A DNA stretch of 64,000 nucleotides from Propionibacteriaceae bacterium (GCA_031262485.1 JAISHO010000009.1:1-64000), one strand, 5' to 3'; shown: positions 36,941 through 46,314, counted from the stretch's first letter. Notes: generated from the sequence alone by a model not told the origin. Program-made: numbers and translations.

Positions 36941-37417
36941 TCAGCGGCGTACCATCACTGTCTCTTCCCCTGAGTGGGATGGAGCGATCGATAGCTGCTT
37001 CGTTGGCTCGGGAGATCCGAGTTCGCCGGCCCCCTCATGCGCCGCAGGCAAAGACGCGGGATTAAGACGCCGTAAAGCACGGACACAGCGTTCTGTCTCT
37101 TCCCGTTGGATGGCGGCCTCTTCAGCCAACCGGCGGAGCCGCTCCTCTTGCCGGGAAACTTCGAGGGAGAGGTGGAGGCAGACGCTGAGGACGAGGAGGA
37201 GGGCTAGCGCGAAGAGAAGGTTGGAGGGGACTTCGATGCCGACGAAGCGAGCCGCCCAAAAGAGCAACCGTGGAAAACACGCGAGGATGACGCTGAGCAC
37301 CCCGACGATGATCCACAACGCGGCGTATTTCTCCTTGAGTTTGCGACTGCGCAGAAGGAGGAGCACTCCGACGATGATGCCGATGGCGACGATGAGGAAG
37401 AAGATGGTCAGACGCAT
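36941..37417 (-). CDS. DUF2304-family small membrane protein
   Basis: A 158-residue protein with three N-terminal membrane segments (about 3-20, 33-52 and 67-85) separated by the motif RSRKLKEKYAALWI, followed by a basic coiled-coil-like helix. This is the DUF2304 pattern. Such genes regularly follow a DPM-type GT2 gene in actinobacterial glycan clusters, as here: the ATG shares one base with the stop codon of the glycosyltransferase (TGATG). It may assist a polyprenyl-phosphate sugar synthase, but no function is established. Confidence 0.85.
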   Translation of the reverse strand: MRLTIFFLIVAIGIIVGVLLLLRSRKLKEKYAALWIIVGVLSVILACFPRLLFWAARFVGIEVPSNLLFALALLLVLSVCLHLSLEVSRQEERLRRLAEEAAIQREETERCVRALRRLNPASLPAAHEGAGELGSPEPTKQLSIAPSHSGEETVMVRR

Positions 37418-38130
37418 CAGTCGGCCTCCTGGTACGAGACTGGCCGTCTCGTCATCGCGATGAAGAGGGCGAAGAGCGAGCGGACGAGGTAGATGGCGGC
37501 TTTCGCCGGGTTGTTCGAGGGGACTCCCCCCTGGCGGGGCCGCATTTCGACTGGCACCTGGGTGACGCTCAGCCCGGAGCGAATGGCGACGACGAGAGAG
37601 TCGACGGTGTCGCCGAGATACTCCGCCGGGTAGTGGCGGCAATATTGCTCGATCGCCCGCCGGTTGGCGGCCCGGAACCCGCTCGTGATGTCGGTCAGCC
37701 GGGTGTGGGCGAGCCGCGAGATGATCCCCGACAAGAGCGACATCGCCCATTTGCGGGGGCCGCGAACTTTGTAGGTTCCCTTATCGGCGAAGCGGGCGCC
37801 GATCGAGATGTCGGCTCGTTCGAGGCCGTCGAGCACTGCAACGATGTCGCCGGGATCGTGCTGCCCATCAGCGTCGATCTGGATGGCTCGGTCATAACCG
37901 AAACGTCGGGCGTAATGATAACCGCAGCGCATCGCCCCGCCGACGCCCAGATTGAACGGAAGCCTCAACACTGTCGCCCCGGCGCGCTCGGCGATCTCCG
38001 GTGTGTCGTCGCGAGAACCATCGTCGACGACGAGCAAGTCGGCGTCGGGAACCTTCTCGGCCAATTCGGCCAGCGTCTGGCCGATCACCTCATGCTCGTT
38101 CCACGCCGGCATGATGACGAGTGTGGCCAC
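37417..38130 (-). CDS. GT2 glycosyltransferase, polyprenyl-phosphate mannose synthase-like
   Basis: A 237-residue family 2 glycosyltransferase without membrane segments. It has the nucleotide-binding start VATLVIMPAWNE, VVDDGSRDDT near residue 35 and the DxD-type motif QIDADGQHDP near 90, plus the downstream TDITSGFRA block typical of DPM1-like enzymes. It probably makes a polyprenyl-phosphate-linked sugar used by the DUF6541 protein or another membrane transferase. A GTG start at 38130 with GAGAGGA upstream is chosen; a longer in-frame form adds 19 unlikely residues. It is coupled to the DUF2304 gene. Confidence 0.85.
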   Translation of the reverse strand: MATLVIMPAWNEHEVIGQTLAELAEKVPDADLLVVDDGSRDDTPEIAERAGATVLRLPFNLGVGGAMRCGYHYARRFGYDRAIQIDADGQHDPGDIVAVLDGLERADISIGARFADKGTYKVRGPRKWAMSLLSGIISRLAHTRLTDITSGFRAANRRAIEQYCRHYPAEYLGDTVDSLVVAIRSGLSVTQVPVEMRPRQGGVPSNNPAKAAIYLVRSLFALFIAMTRRPVSYQEAD

Positions 38131-38210
38131 CAGGCGATCCTCTCTGCTCCGACGAAGAAGGACGAGATGAGCTACCTCTGGCAACACTTCTCCGCCATCG
38201 GAGGGTCAGC

Positions 38211-39092
38211 CTATCCGACGAGGTGGAAAGCCAACCGTTTCACCGAGGCGATGTCGCCTTGTTTGATCGCTGCGGGAATGACAGTGGCGGCGTGGAGCCG
38301 ACCAGTGATATGCCAGCGGGCAGCCCGGGCAGCCTTCTTCCATCCCAATTTGTCGAGTTGACGGGCGACCTCGGTGAAATATCGACGATCCTCATCGAAG
38401 CGATCCCCCTGAACGGCGTGGGCTGAGGAGAAAGAGTCGCGGTGGCGCCGATAACAAAATGTCGCGATGTCGTCGGTGAGGAGGGAGCCCCCCGCCATGA
38501 CGATGTCGAGGACGAGCGCGAGATCGAGGATCGTATTGAGCCCGGGGTGGAAACCGACCGCTTGCGCCGTCTCTGTCCGCCACCCGATCGATGGGAAATA
38601 GAGCCAATTGCCCCGCAGAAGCGAGACCGCCAGGTCCTCACCCTTTAGCACACGTTGGCCTTGCCCCTTACCCCGGATGACGTCTTTGATCTGCTCGGTC
38701 AACGTGCGCGAGGGAGCGCCCCGATCGTCGATGACGAAGACGCCAGGCTGGAAGATCTGAGCCTCCGGATGCGCCTCGGCCGCTGCTGCCAGCCAGCTGA
38801 GATGATGAGGCAGCATGACATCGTCGCATCCCATGATCGTCATGAGGGGGTTGGTGGCGTAGCTGAGCGCTTTACGAAAGTTCCCATTGAGGCCAAGGTT
38901 GACGGTGTTCCGTTCGTAGACGACTCGTGGATCGCTCAGCCCGGCGAACCAACCGGGAACGGAGTCATCGGGATACCCGTCGTCGATGACGATGAGCCGG
39001 AAATCTTCATAGTGTTGATCGAGCACGCTCCGGACGGCTGTTCTCATCCGCCCGACATCACCGTAAAAAGGGAATAGAACATCGATCGTCAT
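38211..39092 (-). CDS. GT2 family glycosyltransferase
   Basis: A 293-residue family 2 glycosyltransferase with the GT-A start DVLFPFYGDVGRMRTAVRSV, the VIDDGYPDDS nucleotide-binding region and MGCDDVML as the DxD-equivalent. The second half is the variable acceptor domain. Donor and acceptor cannot be read from sequence; the neighbouring rhamnose genes make a rhamnosyl or hexosyl transfer plausible. ATG 39092 is preceded by GAGAAGG at slightly long spacing. The gene is first of the minus-strand glycan set that runs down to the flippase. Confidence 0.85.
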   Translation of the reverse strand: MTIDVLFPFYGDVGRMRTAVRSVLDQHYEDFRLIVIDDGYPDDSVPGWFAGLSDPRVVYERNTVNLGLNGNFRKALSYATNPLMTIMGCDDVMLPHHLSWLAAAAEAHPEAQIFQPGVFVIDDRGAPSRTLTEQIKDVIRGKGQGQRVLKGEDLAVSLLRGNWLYFPSIGWRTETAQAVGFHPGLNTILDLALVLDIVMAGGSLLTDDIATFCYRRHRDSFSSAHAVQGDRFDEDRRYFTEVARQLDKLGWKKAARAARWHITGRLHAATVIPAAIKQGDIASVKRLAFHLVG

Positions 39093-39297
39093 GGCCCGCA
39101 ACCTTCTCCCCACCGGCCCCCATCCGGTTCCGGCACCACTGTAGCCATCGCCGGGTCACCCACAGCCAGGTGACCGAGGTGGAGACTACCTAGCAATGTG
39201 AAATGATTCAGCGAAACGTATATCTTCTCAACGCCAACTTAGCAAGACGACGCCTCGGCCGCCATATCGCTGAGAAAGTTCGATGAGACAGGGACTG

Positions 39298-40173
39298 TCA
39301 GCTCCATTGCCCGGACTGGGCGGCCCGCTTGAGATAATCGCCGTAACCGGATTTGCCCAGACGTTCGGCCTGCTCGAGAAGTTGCTCGGTGGTGATGAAC
39401 CCCTGGCGCCAGGCCACCTCTTCAGGAGACCCGATGAGGAGGCCTTGCCGCTTCTGCACCGCTCGGACGAAATCGCCCGCCTCGGCCAAGGAGTCGAAGG
39501 TTCCGGTGTCGAGCCAGGCGGTCGCCCGGGGCAGGAGCGAGACCGCCAATTCGCCGCGCTCGAGATAGCAGCGGTTGAGATCGGTGATCTCCAACTCCCC
39601 GCGCGGTGACGGCTTCAACCCGGCCGCGAAATCGCAGACGCGTTCGTCGTAGAAATACAGACCGGGCACCGCCCAATGCGACTTCGGCTGGGTCGGCTTC
39701 TCCTCGATCGAGATCGCCTTGCCATCGTCGCCCACCTCGACGACGCCGTAGGCCGTCGGATCGGAGACCCATGTGCCGAACACGACCGCACCCTCGATCT
39801 CCGTCAACCCCCGCAACTGCGTGCCCATCCGCGGGCCGGAGAAGAGGTTGTCGCCCAAGATGAGGGCCGACTTCTCACCCGCCACATGGTCGCGCCCGAG
39901 GATGAAAGCCTGGGCCAACCCATCCGGGGAGAGCTGCACCGCATACGACAGTTCGATCCCGAACTGAGAGCCATCGCCCAACAGTCTTTGGAAGGCCGGG
40001 GCGTCCGTCGGCGTCGTGATGACGAGGATCTCTCGGATCCCGGCCAGCATCAAGGTCGACAGCGGATAGTAGATCATCGGCTTGTCGTAGACCGGCAGCA
40101 ACTGCTTGCTCGAGCCGATCGTCAACGGATGCAACCGTGTGCCCGATCCACCCGCCAGAATGATCCCTTTCAC
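39298..40173 (-). CDS. rmlA: Glucose-1-phosphate thymidylyltransferase RmlA
   Basis: A 291-residue nucleotidyltransferase that makes dTDP-glucose from glucose-1-phosphate and dTTP, the first step to dTDP-L-rhamnose. It starts with the signature [11 protein letters not shown] and has the [12 protein letters not shown] and [10 protein letters not shown] blocks of the RmlA family at family length. The GTG start has AGGAGG 4-5 nt upstream. It is divergent from the rmlC-rmlD fusion gene across a 173-bp shared promoter region; substrate comes from the nearby phosphoglucomutase. Confidence 0.97.
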   Translation of the reverse strand: MKGIILAGGSGTRLHPLTIGSSKQLLPVYDKPMIYYPLSTLMLAGIREILVITTPTDAPAFQRLLGDGSQFGIELSYAVQLSPDGLAQAFILGRDHVAGEKSALILGDNLFSGPRMGTQLRGLTEIEGAVVFGTWVSDPTAYGVVEVGDDGKAISIEEKPTQPKSHWAVPGLYFYDERVCDFAAGLKPSPRGELEITDLNRCYLERGELAVSLLPRATAWLDTGTFDSLAEAGDFVRAVQKRQGLLIGSPEEVAWRQGFITTEQLLEQAERLGKSGYGDYLKRAAQSGQWS

Positions 40174-40346
40174 CGTGCCTCCTCGTTCACGTCACAGCCG
40201 ACTCCCTGGCGGCAAGATGACCAATGAATTCACTTCTCTTTATTTAGCCTTGCCAGACGGGGATTCTTCCGGCCCGGCCGACAGCCGTTACCATAGCGTG
40301 GAACGCCTACCCCGCCTAGTTGGCGGCGATGACGAGGGAGATAGAG

Positions 40347-41714
40347 ATGAGTGTCACCGTTGAGACCACTGCGATTCCGGGGCTGCTCGTCTGTCGACTC
40401 GACGTCCATGGCGACAATCGAGGCTGGTTCAAGGAGAACTGGCAGCGAGCGACGATGGTGGCCGCCGGCCTGCCCGATTTTCAACCAGTTCAGAACAATA
40501 TGTCCTTCAATGCGACTCGGGGGACGACACGCGGCATCCATGCCGAGCCGTGGGACAAGCTCGTCTCCTCGGCCCAAGGCCGCTACTTCGGCGCCTGGGT
40601 CGATCTACGCGAGGGCGAAAGCTACGGGACGGTCGTCACTCTCGAAGTCGACGAGTCCATCGCCGTCTTCGTGCCCCGGGGCGTCGGCAACTCGTATCAA
40701 ACGTTGACGGACAATGTGACCTATTCCTACCTCGTCAACGATCACTGGTCAGCCGACAAGATCGATTCTTACGCCTACGTCAATCTGGCCGATCCGACGC
40801 TGGCGATCGCCTGGCCCATCCCCCTGGAGCAAGCTGAGCTCTCCGACAAGGACCGCGCCCATCCGCTCCTCGCCGACGCCAAGCGGGTCGCTAGGCCCCG
40901 GGTGCTCATCCTCGGCGCCCACGGGCAGTTGGGCCGGGCGTTGGTGGAGCTCTACCCCGACGCCGCTCAAGCCGACATCGACAGCCTCGATCTGACCGAT
41001 CCCGCTCAAGTCGACGCCTGGCCCTGGAGCGATTTCGGCGTCGTCATCAACGCCGCCGCCTTCACCAACGTCGACGCCGCCGAGACGCCCGATGGGCGGA
41101 TCGCGGCCTGGAAAGCCAACGCGACCGCTCCCGCGACGCTGGCCAAACTCGCTTTGGCCCACCGCTTCACTCTCGTCCACGTCTCGACCGACTACGTCTT
41201 CGACGGCACCCACGAGATCTGGCGTGAGGATGACGACCTCGCTCCTCTCAGCGTTTACGGGCAATCGAAAGCGGCTGGCGACCTCGCCGTCTCCGTCGTT
41301 CCGCACCACTACATTGTGCGCACGAGCTGGGTCGTCGGGCAGGGGAAGAATTTCATCGCCACGATGGAGTCCTTGGCCGCCAAGGGGGTCTCCCCCGCCG
41401 TCGTCGACGATCAGACCGGCCGGCTCACCCACACCGCCACCTTGGCTGGCGCCATCCGTCACCTCCTTGAGACGAACGCGCCCTATGGGCTTTACAACTG
41501 CACCGACGGCGGTGAGGCGGTCACCTGGGCCGATGTCGCCCAGGCCGTGTACGTGCGCTCGGGACGAGCGGCCACCGACGTCTCACGCGTCTCGACGGCT
41601 GAGTACTACGCCGGCAAGGAGAACATCGCCCCGCGCCCAGCCCACAGCCTCCTCGATCTCACCAAACTGGAAGCCACGGGCTATCAAACGGAAACCTACC
41701 CTCTCGGAACCTGA
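40347..41714 (+). CDS. rmlCD: Bifunctional dTDP-4-dehydrorhamnose 3,5-epimerase / reductase (RmlC-RmlD fusion)
   Basis: A 455-residue fusion of two consecutive enzymes. Residues 1 to about 180 are the RmlC cupin, with RGIHAEPWDK carrying the catalytic His. From about 190 an RmlD short-chain reductase follows, with NAD(P)-binding LILGAHGQLGRAL, VSTDYVFDG and the catalytic pair in YGQSKAAGD. Together they turn dTDP-4-keto-6-deoxyglucose into dTDP-L-rhamnose. Such fusions are known in actinobacteria. ATG 40347 has GAGGGAG upstream; ATG 40329 is less likely. The last codons form one arm of the terminator hairpin at 41695-41730. Confidence 0.93.
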   Translation: MSVTVETTAIPGLLVCRLDVHGDNRGWFKENWQRATMVAAGLPDFQPVQNNMSFNATRGTTRGIHAEPWDKLVSSAQGRYFGAWVDLREGESYGTVVTLEVDESIAVFVPRGVGNSYQTLTDNVTYSYLVNDHWSADKIDSYAYVNLADPTLAIAWPIPLEQAELSDKDRAHPLLADAKRVARPRVLILGAHGQLGRALVELYPDAAQADIDSLDLTDPAQVDAWPWSDFGVVINAAAFTNVDAAETPDGRIAAWKANATAPATLAKLALAHRFTLVHVSTDYVFDGTHEIWREDDDLAPLSVYGQSKAAGDLAVSVVPHHYIVRTSWVVGQGKNFIATMESLAAKGVSPAVVDDQTGRLTHTATLAGAIRHLLETNAPYGLYNCTDGGEAVTWADVAQAVYVRSGRAATDVSRVSTAEYYAGKENIAPRPAHSLLDLTKLEATGYQTETYPLGT

Positions 41715-41730
41715 GCTCCGAGAGGGTAGG
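41695..41730 (+). terminator. Perfect 14-bp hairpin spanning the rmlCD stop codon
   Basis: CCTACCCTCTCGGA (41695-41708) and TCCGAGAGGGTAGG (41717-41730) pair without a mismatch around an 8-nt loop that contains the TGA stop. There is no T-tract. It lies in the short gap between convergent rmlCD and an LGFP gene. Confidence 0.75.
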
Positions 41731-41792
41731 CGGGTGAGATGTCTGCCCGTCTCGCCCCGATCACGGGAATGAGGCTGAAGACGGGGGCCATG

Positions 41793-43925
41793 TCAGATTG
41801 TGATCCACGCTCCCCGGGCCGGGGTCCAGTGGATAGTCCCATGCTGGAAACTCTGAATGGTTTCCGTCGATCTCGTGTTCGACCCGTCGGTGGCTCCGCC
41901 GGAGACGCTCACGTTGCGTTCTTGGGTGACGGGATAGCCGAGCGATCCGCCTGGCCCCCCGTTGGCGAGGTAGAGCGATCCGATGGCGCCATGGATCGGC
42001 ATCGCGCCGGTGGCGTCGCTCCAATAGATCTGCCCGTTCTGGAAGTTCTGGTAGATCCCACCGCTCGGCGCCGGGTTCTCCGCAGTCGTGGGATAACCCA
42101 AGTAGTTGTCGCCGCTGACGATGTCGTCATAGAGCCAGCGGACCGCTCCATGCACGGGCCAGGCGCCGGTCGCATCGCTCCAGAAGATCTGCCCGCCCTG
42201 GTAATCCTGAACCGATCCGCCACCGGGCGCCGGACGTTCCGCCGCCACCGGATAGCCGAGGTAACCGCTGGGGCCGCTGAGATCGCTGTACCGCCAGCCG
42301 ATCGCACCATGCGTCGGCGCCGTTCCGGTCGCATCGTCCCAATAGATCCTCCCACCTTGGAACTCTTGCATCGCTCCGCCGTCAGCCCGGGATTGCTCCG
42401 AGGAGATGGGGTAACCGAGGTAGCTGCTCGGTCCGTCGAGATTGACGTAGGCCCAGCCGATCCCACCATGAAGCGGGTAGGCGTCGGTCTGCGGTCCCCA
42501 GACGACCCAGCCGCCCTGGAACGTCTGGATCACTCCTCCGCCATCGGTGGCTTTCTCGTCCGTGGTGGGATAACCCAGATAACCCGACGCCGCACCCAAG
42601 CGGTTGAAGAGGTACCAGACGGCGCCATGAAGAGCGTGGGCGCCCGAAGCGTCCGACCAGTAGATCCGGCCGTTCTGGAAGTTTTGATAAACGCCCCCGT
42701 TGCCGGCTGAGATCTCACCGCCAGTGGGATAGCCCAGATAACTCGTCGGTCCAGTCAACGATCCGTAGTACCAAGCGATGGCGCCGCCGACCCGCTGAGC
42801 TCCGGTGGCGTCCGACCAGAAGACCTGGCCGTTTTGGAAGTCTTGATAGACGCCGCCGGCGGCAGAAGAGATCTCATTGCTGACAGGCAGTCCATTGGCC
42901 TGTCGGAAGTTGTTGCTCGAACGATAGAGATCCCACACCGCTCCGTGGAGAGCGTGGTATCCGCTGGCCGGGCTGTAGATGATGGCGCCTCGGTCGAAGC
43001 TTTGGATCTGAGAGCCGGAGATCGGCCCCTCCATCGGGGCGCCGACCGCGAACGACAACGGCCCGCTGATGCCGCCGAGCGCTTGGTAGACCTGTTGCCA
43101 CCCACCGGACAAGCTCAAGGCCGGGGCGGATACTGATGTGTTGTCGTATTGCTTGAGACCGTTGCTGTTCATGATCGAGATGAGCTTGCTGGCGTACGCC
43201 GGATCGGTCGCATAACCGGCGTTGGCGATGGCGCGGGCGAAATCATCCGCGTTCGTCGTCTTGAAGGCCGGCGCGTAGCGGCTGTTCTCCCTGAGGAAGA
43301 GCCCATGGTCGAGGAAGGCGTCGGTGACGGATTGGTAGGTCCGAAAACCGCTGATCTGCGAGACGAAGGCTCCGTCGTAGAACTCGTCCGAAGCCAGGTT
43401 GATGCACCCGGATTGGTAGCGGCTCATCGTCTTCGTGCACTTGATGCCGAAGTAGGCCTGGCCGTATTGGGAGAGATCGGATCCCCCCCACCCGGCTTCG
43501 AGAATCGATTGCGCCAAGCTCACCGAGGCCGGGACGCCGAACTCGATCTGTCCTTGCTGCGCGGCCGGCACGAGTGACTGGATATACCGTGACGACGACG
43601 TCGAGCGCATCGCCATGCTCTGGAACTCCTCCGGATCGATCTCCACCGGGAAATCGATGAGCGGGTCGAGCGACCGGGCGTCCTCGTCGACTGTAGGAGT
43701 CTCCTCGGCGCTTGGCTCAACAGTCGGCTCCGTCGTCTCTGTCGGCTCCGGTTCGTCAGATTCTTCCGGTTCCGGCGTCGGTTCACCCGATGGCGAAGCG
43801 GACGCCGAGGGCGACGGCGTGAGAAACTCGTCGGCCTTGGCTAGGCTCCCGACCGCGATCGTCAAGAGACAAGCAGAAATAAATAATATGAAAAAATAGC
43901 GAATTGATTTCGCGAATGTTGACAT
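41793..43925 (-). CDS. Secreted glucosaminidase-like protein with eight LGFP repeats
   Basis: A 710-residue exported protein: signal peptide 1-32, a Pro/Glu/Thr-rich linker to about 85, a glucosaminidase (FlgJ/LytG-type, GH73-like) domain at about 105-275, then eight LGFP-type repeats to the end. The putative catalytic acid is E143 in LAQSILEAGWGGSDLSQYG, followed by the family motif YFGIKC. It should cleave the glycan strands of peptidoglycan while the repeats anchor it in the wall. The start is ATG 43925, with GGGGG upstream; a GTG one codon earlier is equally compatible. The C terminus FQHGTIHWTPARGAWITI resembles that of the LRR-LGFP neighbour, showing common descent. Confidence 0.9.
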   Translation of the reverse strand: MSTFAKSIRYFFILFISACLLTIAVGSLAKADEFLTPSPSASASPSGEPTPEPEESDEPEPTETTEPTVEPSAEETPTVDEDARSLDPLIDFPVEIDPEEFQSMAMRSTSSSRYIQSLVPAAQQGQIEFGVPASVSLAQSILEAGWGGSDLSQYGQAYFGIKCTKTMSRYQSGCINLASDEFYDGAFVSQISGFRTYQSVTDAFLDHGLFLRENSRYAPAFKTTNADDFARAIANAGYATDPAYASKLISIMNSNGLKQYDNTSVSAPALSLSGGWQQVYQALGGISGPLSFAVGAPMEGPISGSQIQSFDRGAIIYSPASGYHALHGAVWDLYRSSNNFRQANGLPVSNEISSAAGGVYQDFQNGQVFWSDATGAQRVGGAIAWYYGSLTGPTSYLGYPTGGEISAGNGGVYQNFQNGRIYWSDASGAHALHGAVWYLFNRLGAASGYLGYPTTDEKATDGGGVIQTFQGGWVVWGPQTDAYPLHGGIGWAYVNLDGPSSYLGYPISSEQSRADGGAMQEFQGGRIYWDDATGTAPTHGAIGWRYSDLSGPSGYLGYPVAAERPAPGGGSVQDYQGGQIFWSDATGAWPVHGAVRWLYDDIVSGDNYLGYPTTAENPAPSGGIYQNFQNGQIYWSDATGAMPIHGAIGSLYLANGGPGGSLGYPVTQERNVSVSGGATDGSNTRSTETIQSFQHGTIHWTPARGAWITI

Positions 43926-43990
43926 CACAACCCCCGATGTGTATCGACTGCATTCCTCACTGCTGGAAACAATCGTTCTCCGCGTTTTGG

Positions 43991-44020
43991 ACTATAGCAC
44001 CGGCAGGCAACATTTCCCAA
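43991..44020 (-). promoter_or_regulatory. Candidate promoter of the glucosaminidase-LGFP gene
   Basis: On the minus strand, TTGGGA (44020-44015) is followed after 18 bp by TATAGT (43996-43991). Transcription would start near 43984, giving a leader of about 60 nt. Confidence 0.45.
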
Positions 44021-44207
44021 AATTTCATTCCAATTTATAATTGCAAACAATGAGTTAGCTCCCTCACTATTCCGCATTTTTAGGCCAGATATTGATAGGG
44101 TCGGTAAAAGAGATGAGGGAACGATGAATCCGCCATGATTTTTTCCTACCAGGGGACGTCTCTCCGCTCAAGAGAGAAGGATTTCGACCTCATGTTCAAT
44201 GATTTAG

Positions 44208-44236
44208 ATAACAACTTGACTTATTAGTGTTGTTAT
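44208..44236 (+). promoter_or_regulatory. Inverted repeat enclosing a -35 hexamer, upstream of the LRR-LGFP gene
   Basis: ATAACAAC (44208-44215) and GTTGTTAT (44229-44236) form a perfect 8-bp inverted repeat. The loop starts with TTGACT (44216-44221), a good -35; a weak -10 (TAGGAA, 44239-44244) is 17 bp on. The layout suggests a repressor or activator operator on this promoter. Confidence 0.5.
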
Positions 44237-44298
44237 GGTAGGAAAAGAAACATGGCTGTGGTGGTCGGCGCCAGCGAACGGGACTTTTGAGGAAAACA

Positions 44299-46314
44299 GT
44301 GAATATCAAACGTGCAATAATTAGCGTTTCATGCGTCATGGGCCTAGTCGCAGGCGGGATCGTGGGCTCAGCCGCTGTCGCCTCGGCCTCCCAGAGCGTC
44401 ATCACTGACGCCGCCTTCCAGACCTGCCTCAACGAGCATCTAGAAATGCCTAGTGGGACGCCTCTGACGCCTGATTCCTTGGCCCTGCTGACCGACTGGG
44501 TCTCCTGCAACGATCGTGGGATCACCTCCCTCGAAGGGGCGAAATATCTGACGAACCTCGATCACCTCATGGTCGCGGGAAATAACATTCATGATCTCTC
44601 CCCCCTTTCCAGTCTCACCACTCTGACGGGATTGAACGCCTCCGATAATAAATTCACATCGATACAATCTTTGGCCTCCCTCACGGGATTGACCTGGCTT
44701 TCCTTGGGGCATAATTCCATCTCCGACATCAGTCCGCTCGCGGGGTTGACGAATCTCACCGATCTCGCTCTCATCGACATGAAGATCTCATCGATCTCAC
44801 CGTTGAAAAATGTGAAAAATCTAACAAAACTCGATATCAGTGGAAACAATGTTTCAGACTTATCTCCCGTCTCGGGGATGACCTCGCTCACGGAGTTTTT
44901 CGCAGCTGACAACGCGATCACGTCGATCTCACCGCTGTCCTCCCTGTCCTCGGCGATCACCCTCGATCTGAGAAATAACACGATCAACGATCTGGCCCCC
45001 GCCGCGAAAATTTCGGGGTTGCAGACCTTGATGATCGACAATAATAATATTACAAGTGTAGCTGCTTTTGCAGGTCATCCGTCGATCACCGCATTCTGGG
45101 CCTCCGGCAACCACATCACCGATCTCAGCCCTCTGCCGGCCCGCATCGCGCAGAGCTACAACGACGAGCACGTCACCGGGACGTGGCAGTCGTACGAGCC
45201 CGGCTTCACCAACCGCGATCAAACCGTCAGCCTCAACGCCACCGTCGGAACCGCTGCGGTGCCGACGGTCAAGAATCTCTCCGGGGGGCGCACGATCATC
45301 TGGTTCGTCTCTTCCGGCAACGCGACCGTCGCATCGAACAACACTACGGTCACCTATCATGCTCCCGGCACGGTGACCCTCACCTGGAGCGATCGCGGCG
45401 AACGCGGCCCGGGCTCCTTCTCCGGCTCTGTCACCGTCACCGTCGCCGCATCCGGCCAAGCGGCCAATCAAGCTCCGGCGCCGAAGCCCCTCTACAGCGG
45501 CTATGTCGTCCAAGGAGGCATCGAGGTGCTCTACAACTCGCTCGGGGGCGGTTCGAGTTATCTGCGTCAGCCGACCAGCGGTGAGATCGCCTCCGCCAAC
45601 GGCGGGGTGTACCAAACCTTCCAGGGCGGCATCGTCTATTGGTCGCCCACTTCGAGCGCCCACGCCGTCCACGGCGCCGTCCACGGCTACTACCACGCTC
45701 TCGACTCCGAGTGGGGCACGCTCGGTTATCCCCTGACGGAGGAACGCCTCGAGCTTTCCGACGGCACGGTGAGCCAGGAATTCCAAGGCGGCGTCATCTA
45801 TTGGAGCCCGTACTACGGCGCCATCCACACCCAGGGCGCGATCCGGTGGCTCTATTCTTCCCTCGGCGGAGCGTCGGGTTTCCTTGGTTTCCCAACCAGC
45901 GGTGAGAACGTCTACACCCGCGGCCACGAGGGAGTCTCCCAGAGCTTCCTCGGGGGCGTCATCTACTGGAGCGAGGCCTCCGGCGCGCACACCGTCCACG
46001 GCGGCATCCGAACCCGCTTCGACGCGCTCAGCGGCGTCTTCGGGTATCTCGGATTCCCGACCAGCCAGGAGATCGGCGCCGCCAAGGGTGGAGCCTTCCA
46101 GCATTACCAGGGTGGGACGATCTATTGGAGTGAGGCGACCGGTTCCCAAGCCGTCCATGGAGCGATCGGCGGTCTGTACGCCCGTCGCGGTGGCCCGGCC
46201 TCCTCGCTTGGTTATCCCGTCACCGAGGAGATCGCGATGAACGGTGGCGTCTACCAACGCTTCCAGGGTGGGACGATCTCCTGGACGCCAGCCCGGGACG
46301 CCTGGGTCAGCTGA
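44299..46314 (+). CDS. Secreted leucine-rich-repeat protein with C-terminal LGFP repeats
   Basis: A 671-residue exported protein: signal peptide (1-30), a short cap, about nine 22-residue leucine-rich repeats (roughly 80-285) of internalin type (pattern L-x-x-L-x-L-x-x-N-x-I-x-D-I-S-P-L), an Ig-like beta domain (about 305-375) and five LGFP-type repeats (about 390-671). No catalytic motif is visible; the LRR part is likely a binding surface, held in the wall by the LGFP part. The GTG start has AGGAAA 5 nt upstream. Composition is mosaic: 44641-44700 (LRR) has 27 G or C in 60, while 45961-46020 (LGFP) has 42 in 60. This suggests that an LRR module was joined to a native LGFP tail. Confidence 0.88.
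   Translation: MNIKRAIISVSCVMGLVAGGIVGSAAVASASQSVITDAAFQTCLNEHLEMPSGTPLTPDSLALLTDWVSCNDRGITSLEGAKYLTNLDHLMVAGNNIHDLSPLSSLTTLTGLNASDNKFTSIQSLASLTGLTWLSLGHNSISDISPLAGLTNLTDLALIDMKISSISPLKNVKNLTKLDISGNNVSDLSPVSGMTSLTEFFAADNAITSISPLSSLSSAITLDLRNNTINDLAPAAKISGLQTLMIDNNNITSVAAFAGHPSITAFWASGNHITDLSPLPARIAQSYNDEHVTGTWQSYEPGFTNRDQTVSLNATVGTAAVPTVKNLSGGRTIIWFVSSGNATVASNNTTVTYHAPGTVTLTWSDRGERGPGSFSGSVTVTVAASGQAANQAPAPKPLYSGYVVQGGIEVLYNSLGGGSSYLRQPTSGEIASANGGVYQTFQGGIVYWSPTSSAHAVHGAVHGYYHALDSEWGTLGYPLTEERLELSDGTVSQEFQGGVIYWSPYYGAIHTQGAIRWLYSSLGGASGFLGFPTSGENVYTRGHEGVSQSFLGGVIYWSEASGAHTVHGGIRTRFDALSGVFGYLGFPTSQEIGAAKGGAFQHYQGGTIYWSEATGSQAVHGAIGGLYARRGGPASSLGYPVTEEIAMNGGVYQRFQGGTISWTPARDAWVS

Larger units (their letters stand above)
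43926..44298. other. AT-rich divergent promoter region between two LGFP genes
   Basis: About 370 bases with no gene, much richer in A+T than the rest of the window. It holds a candidate promoter for the minus-strand glucosaminidase gene (43991-44020) and, near the other end, a TTGACT hexamer inside an inverted repeat for the LRR-LGFP gene. Both are listed separately. Confidence 0.6.

Noticed and set aside
45500-46300. Regularly spaced similar DNA segments in the LGFP genes that could suggest a repeat array or CRISPR
   Set aside because: The spacing is about 150-160 bp, the units are imperfect and in frame, and they encode LGFP protein repeats.
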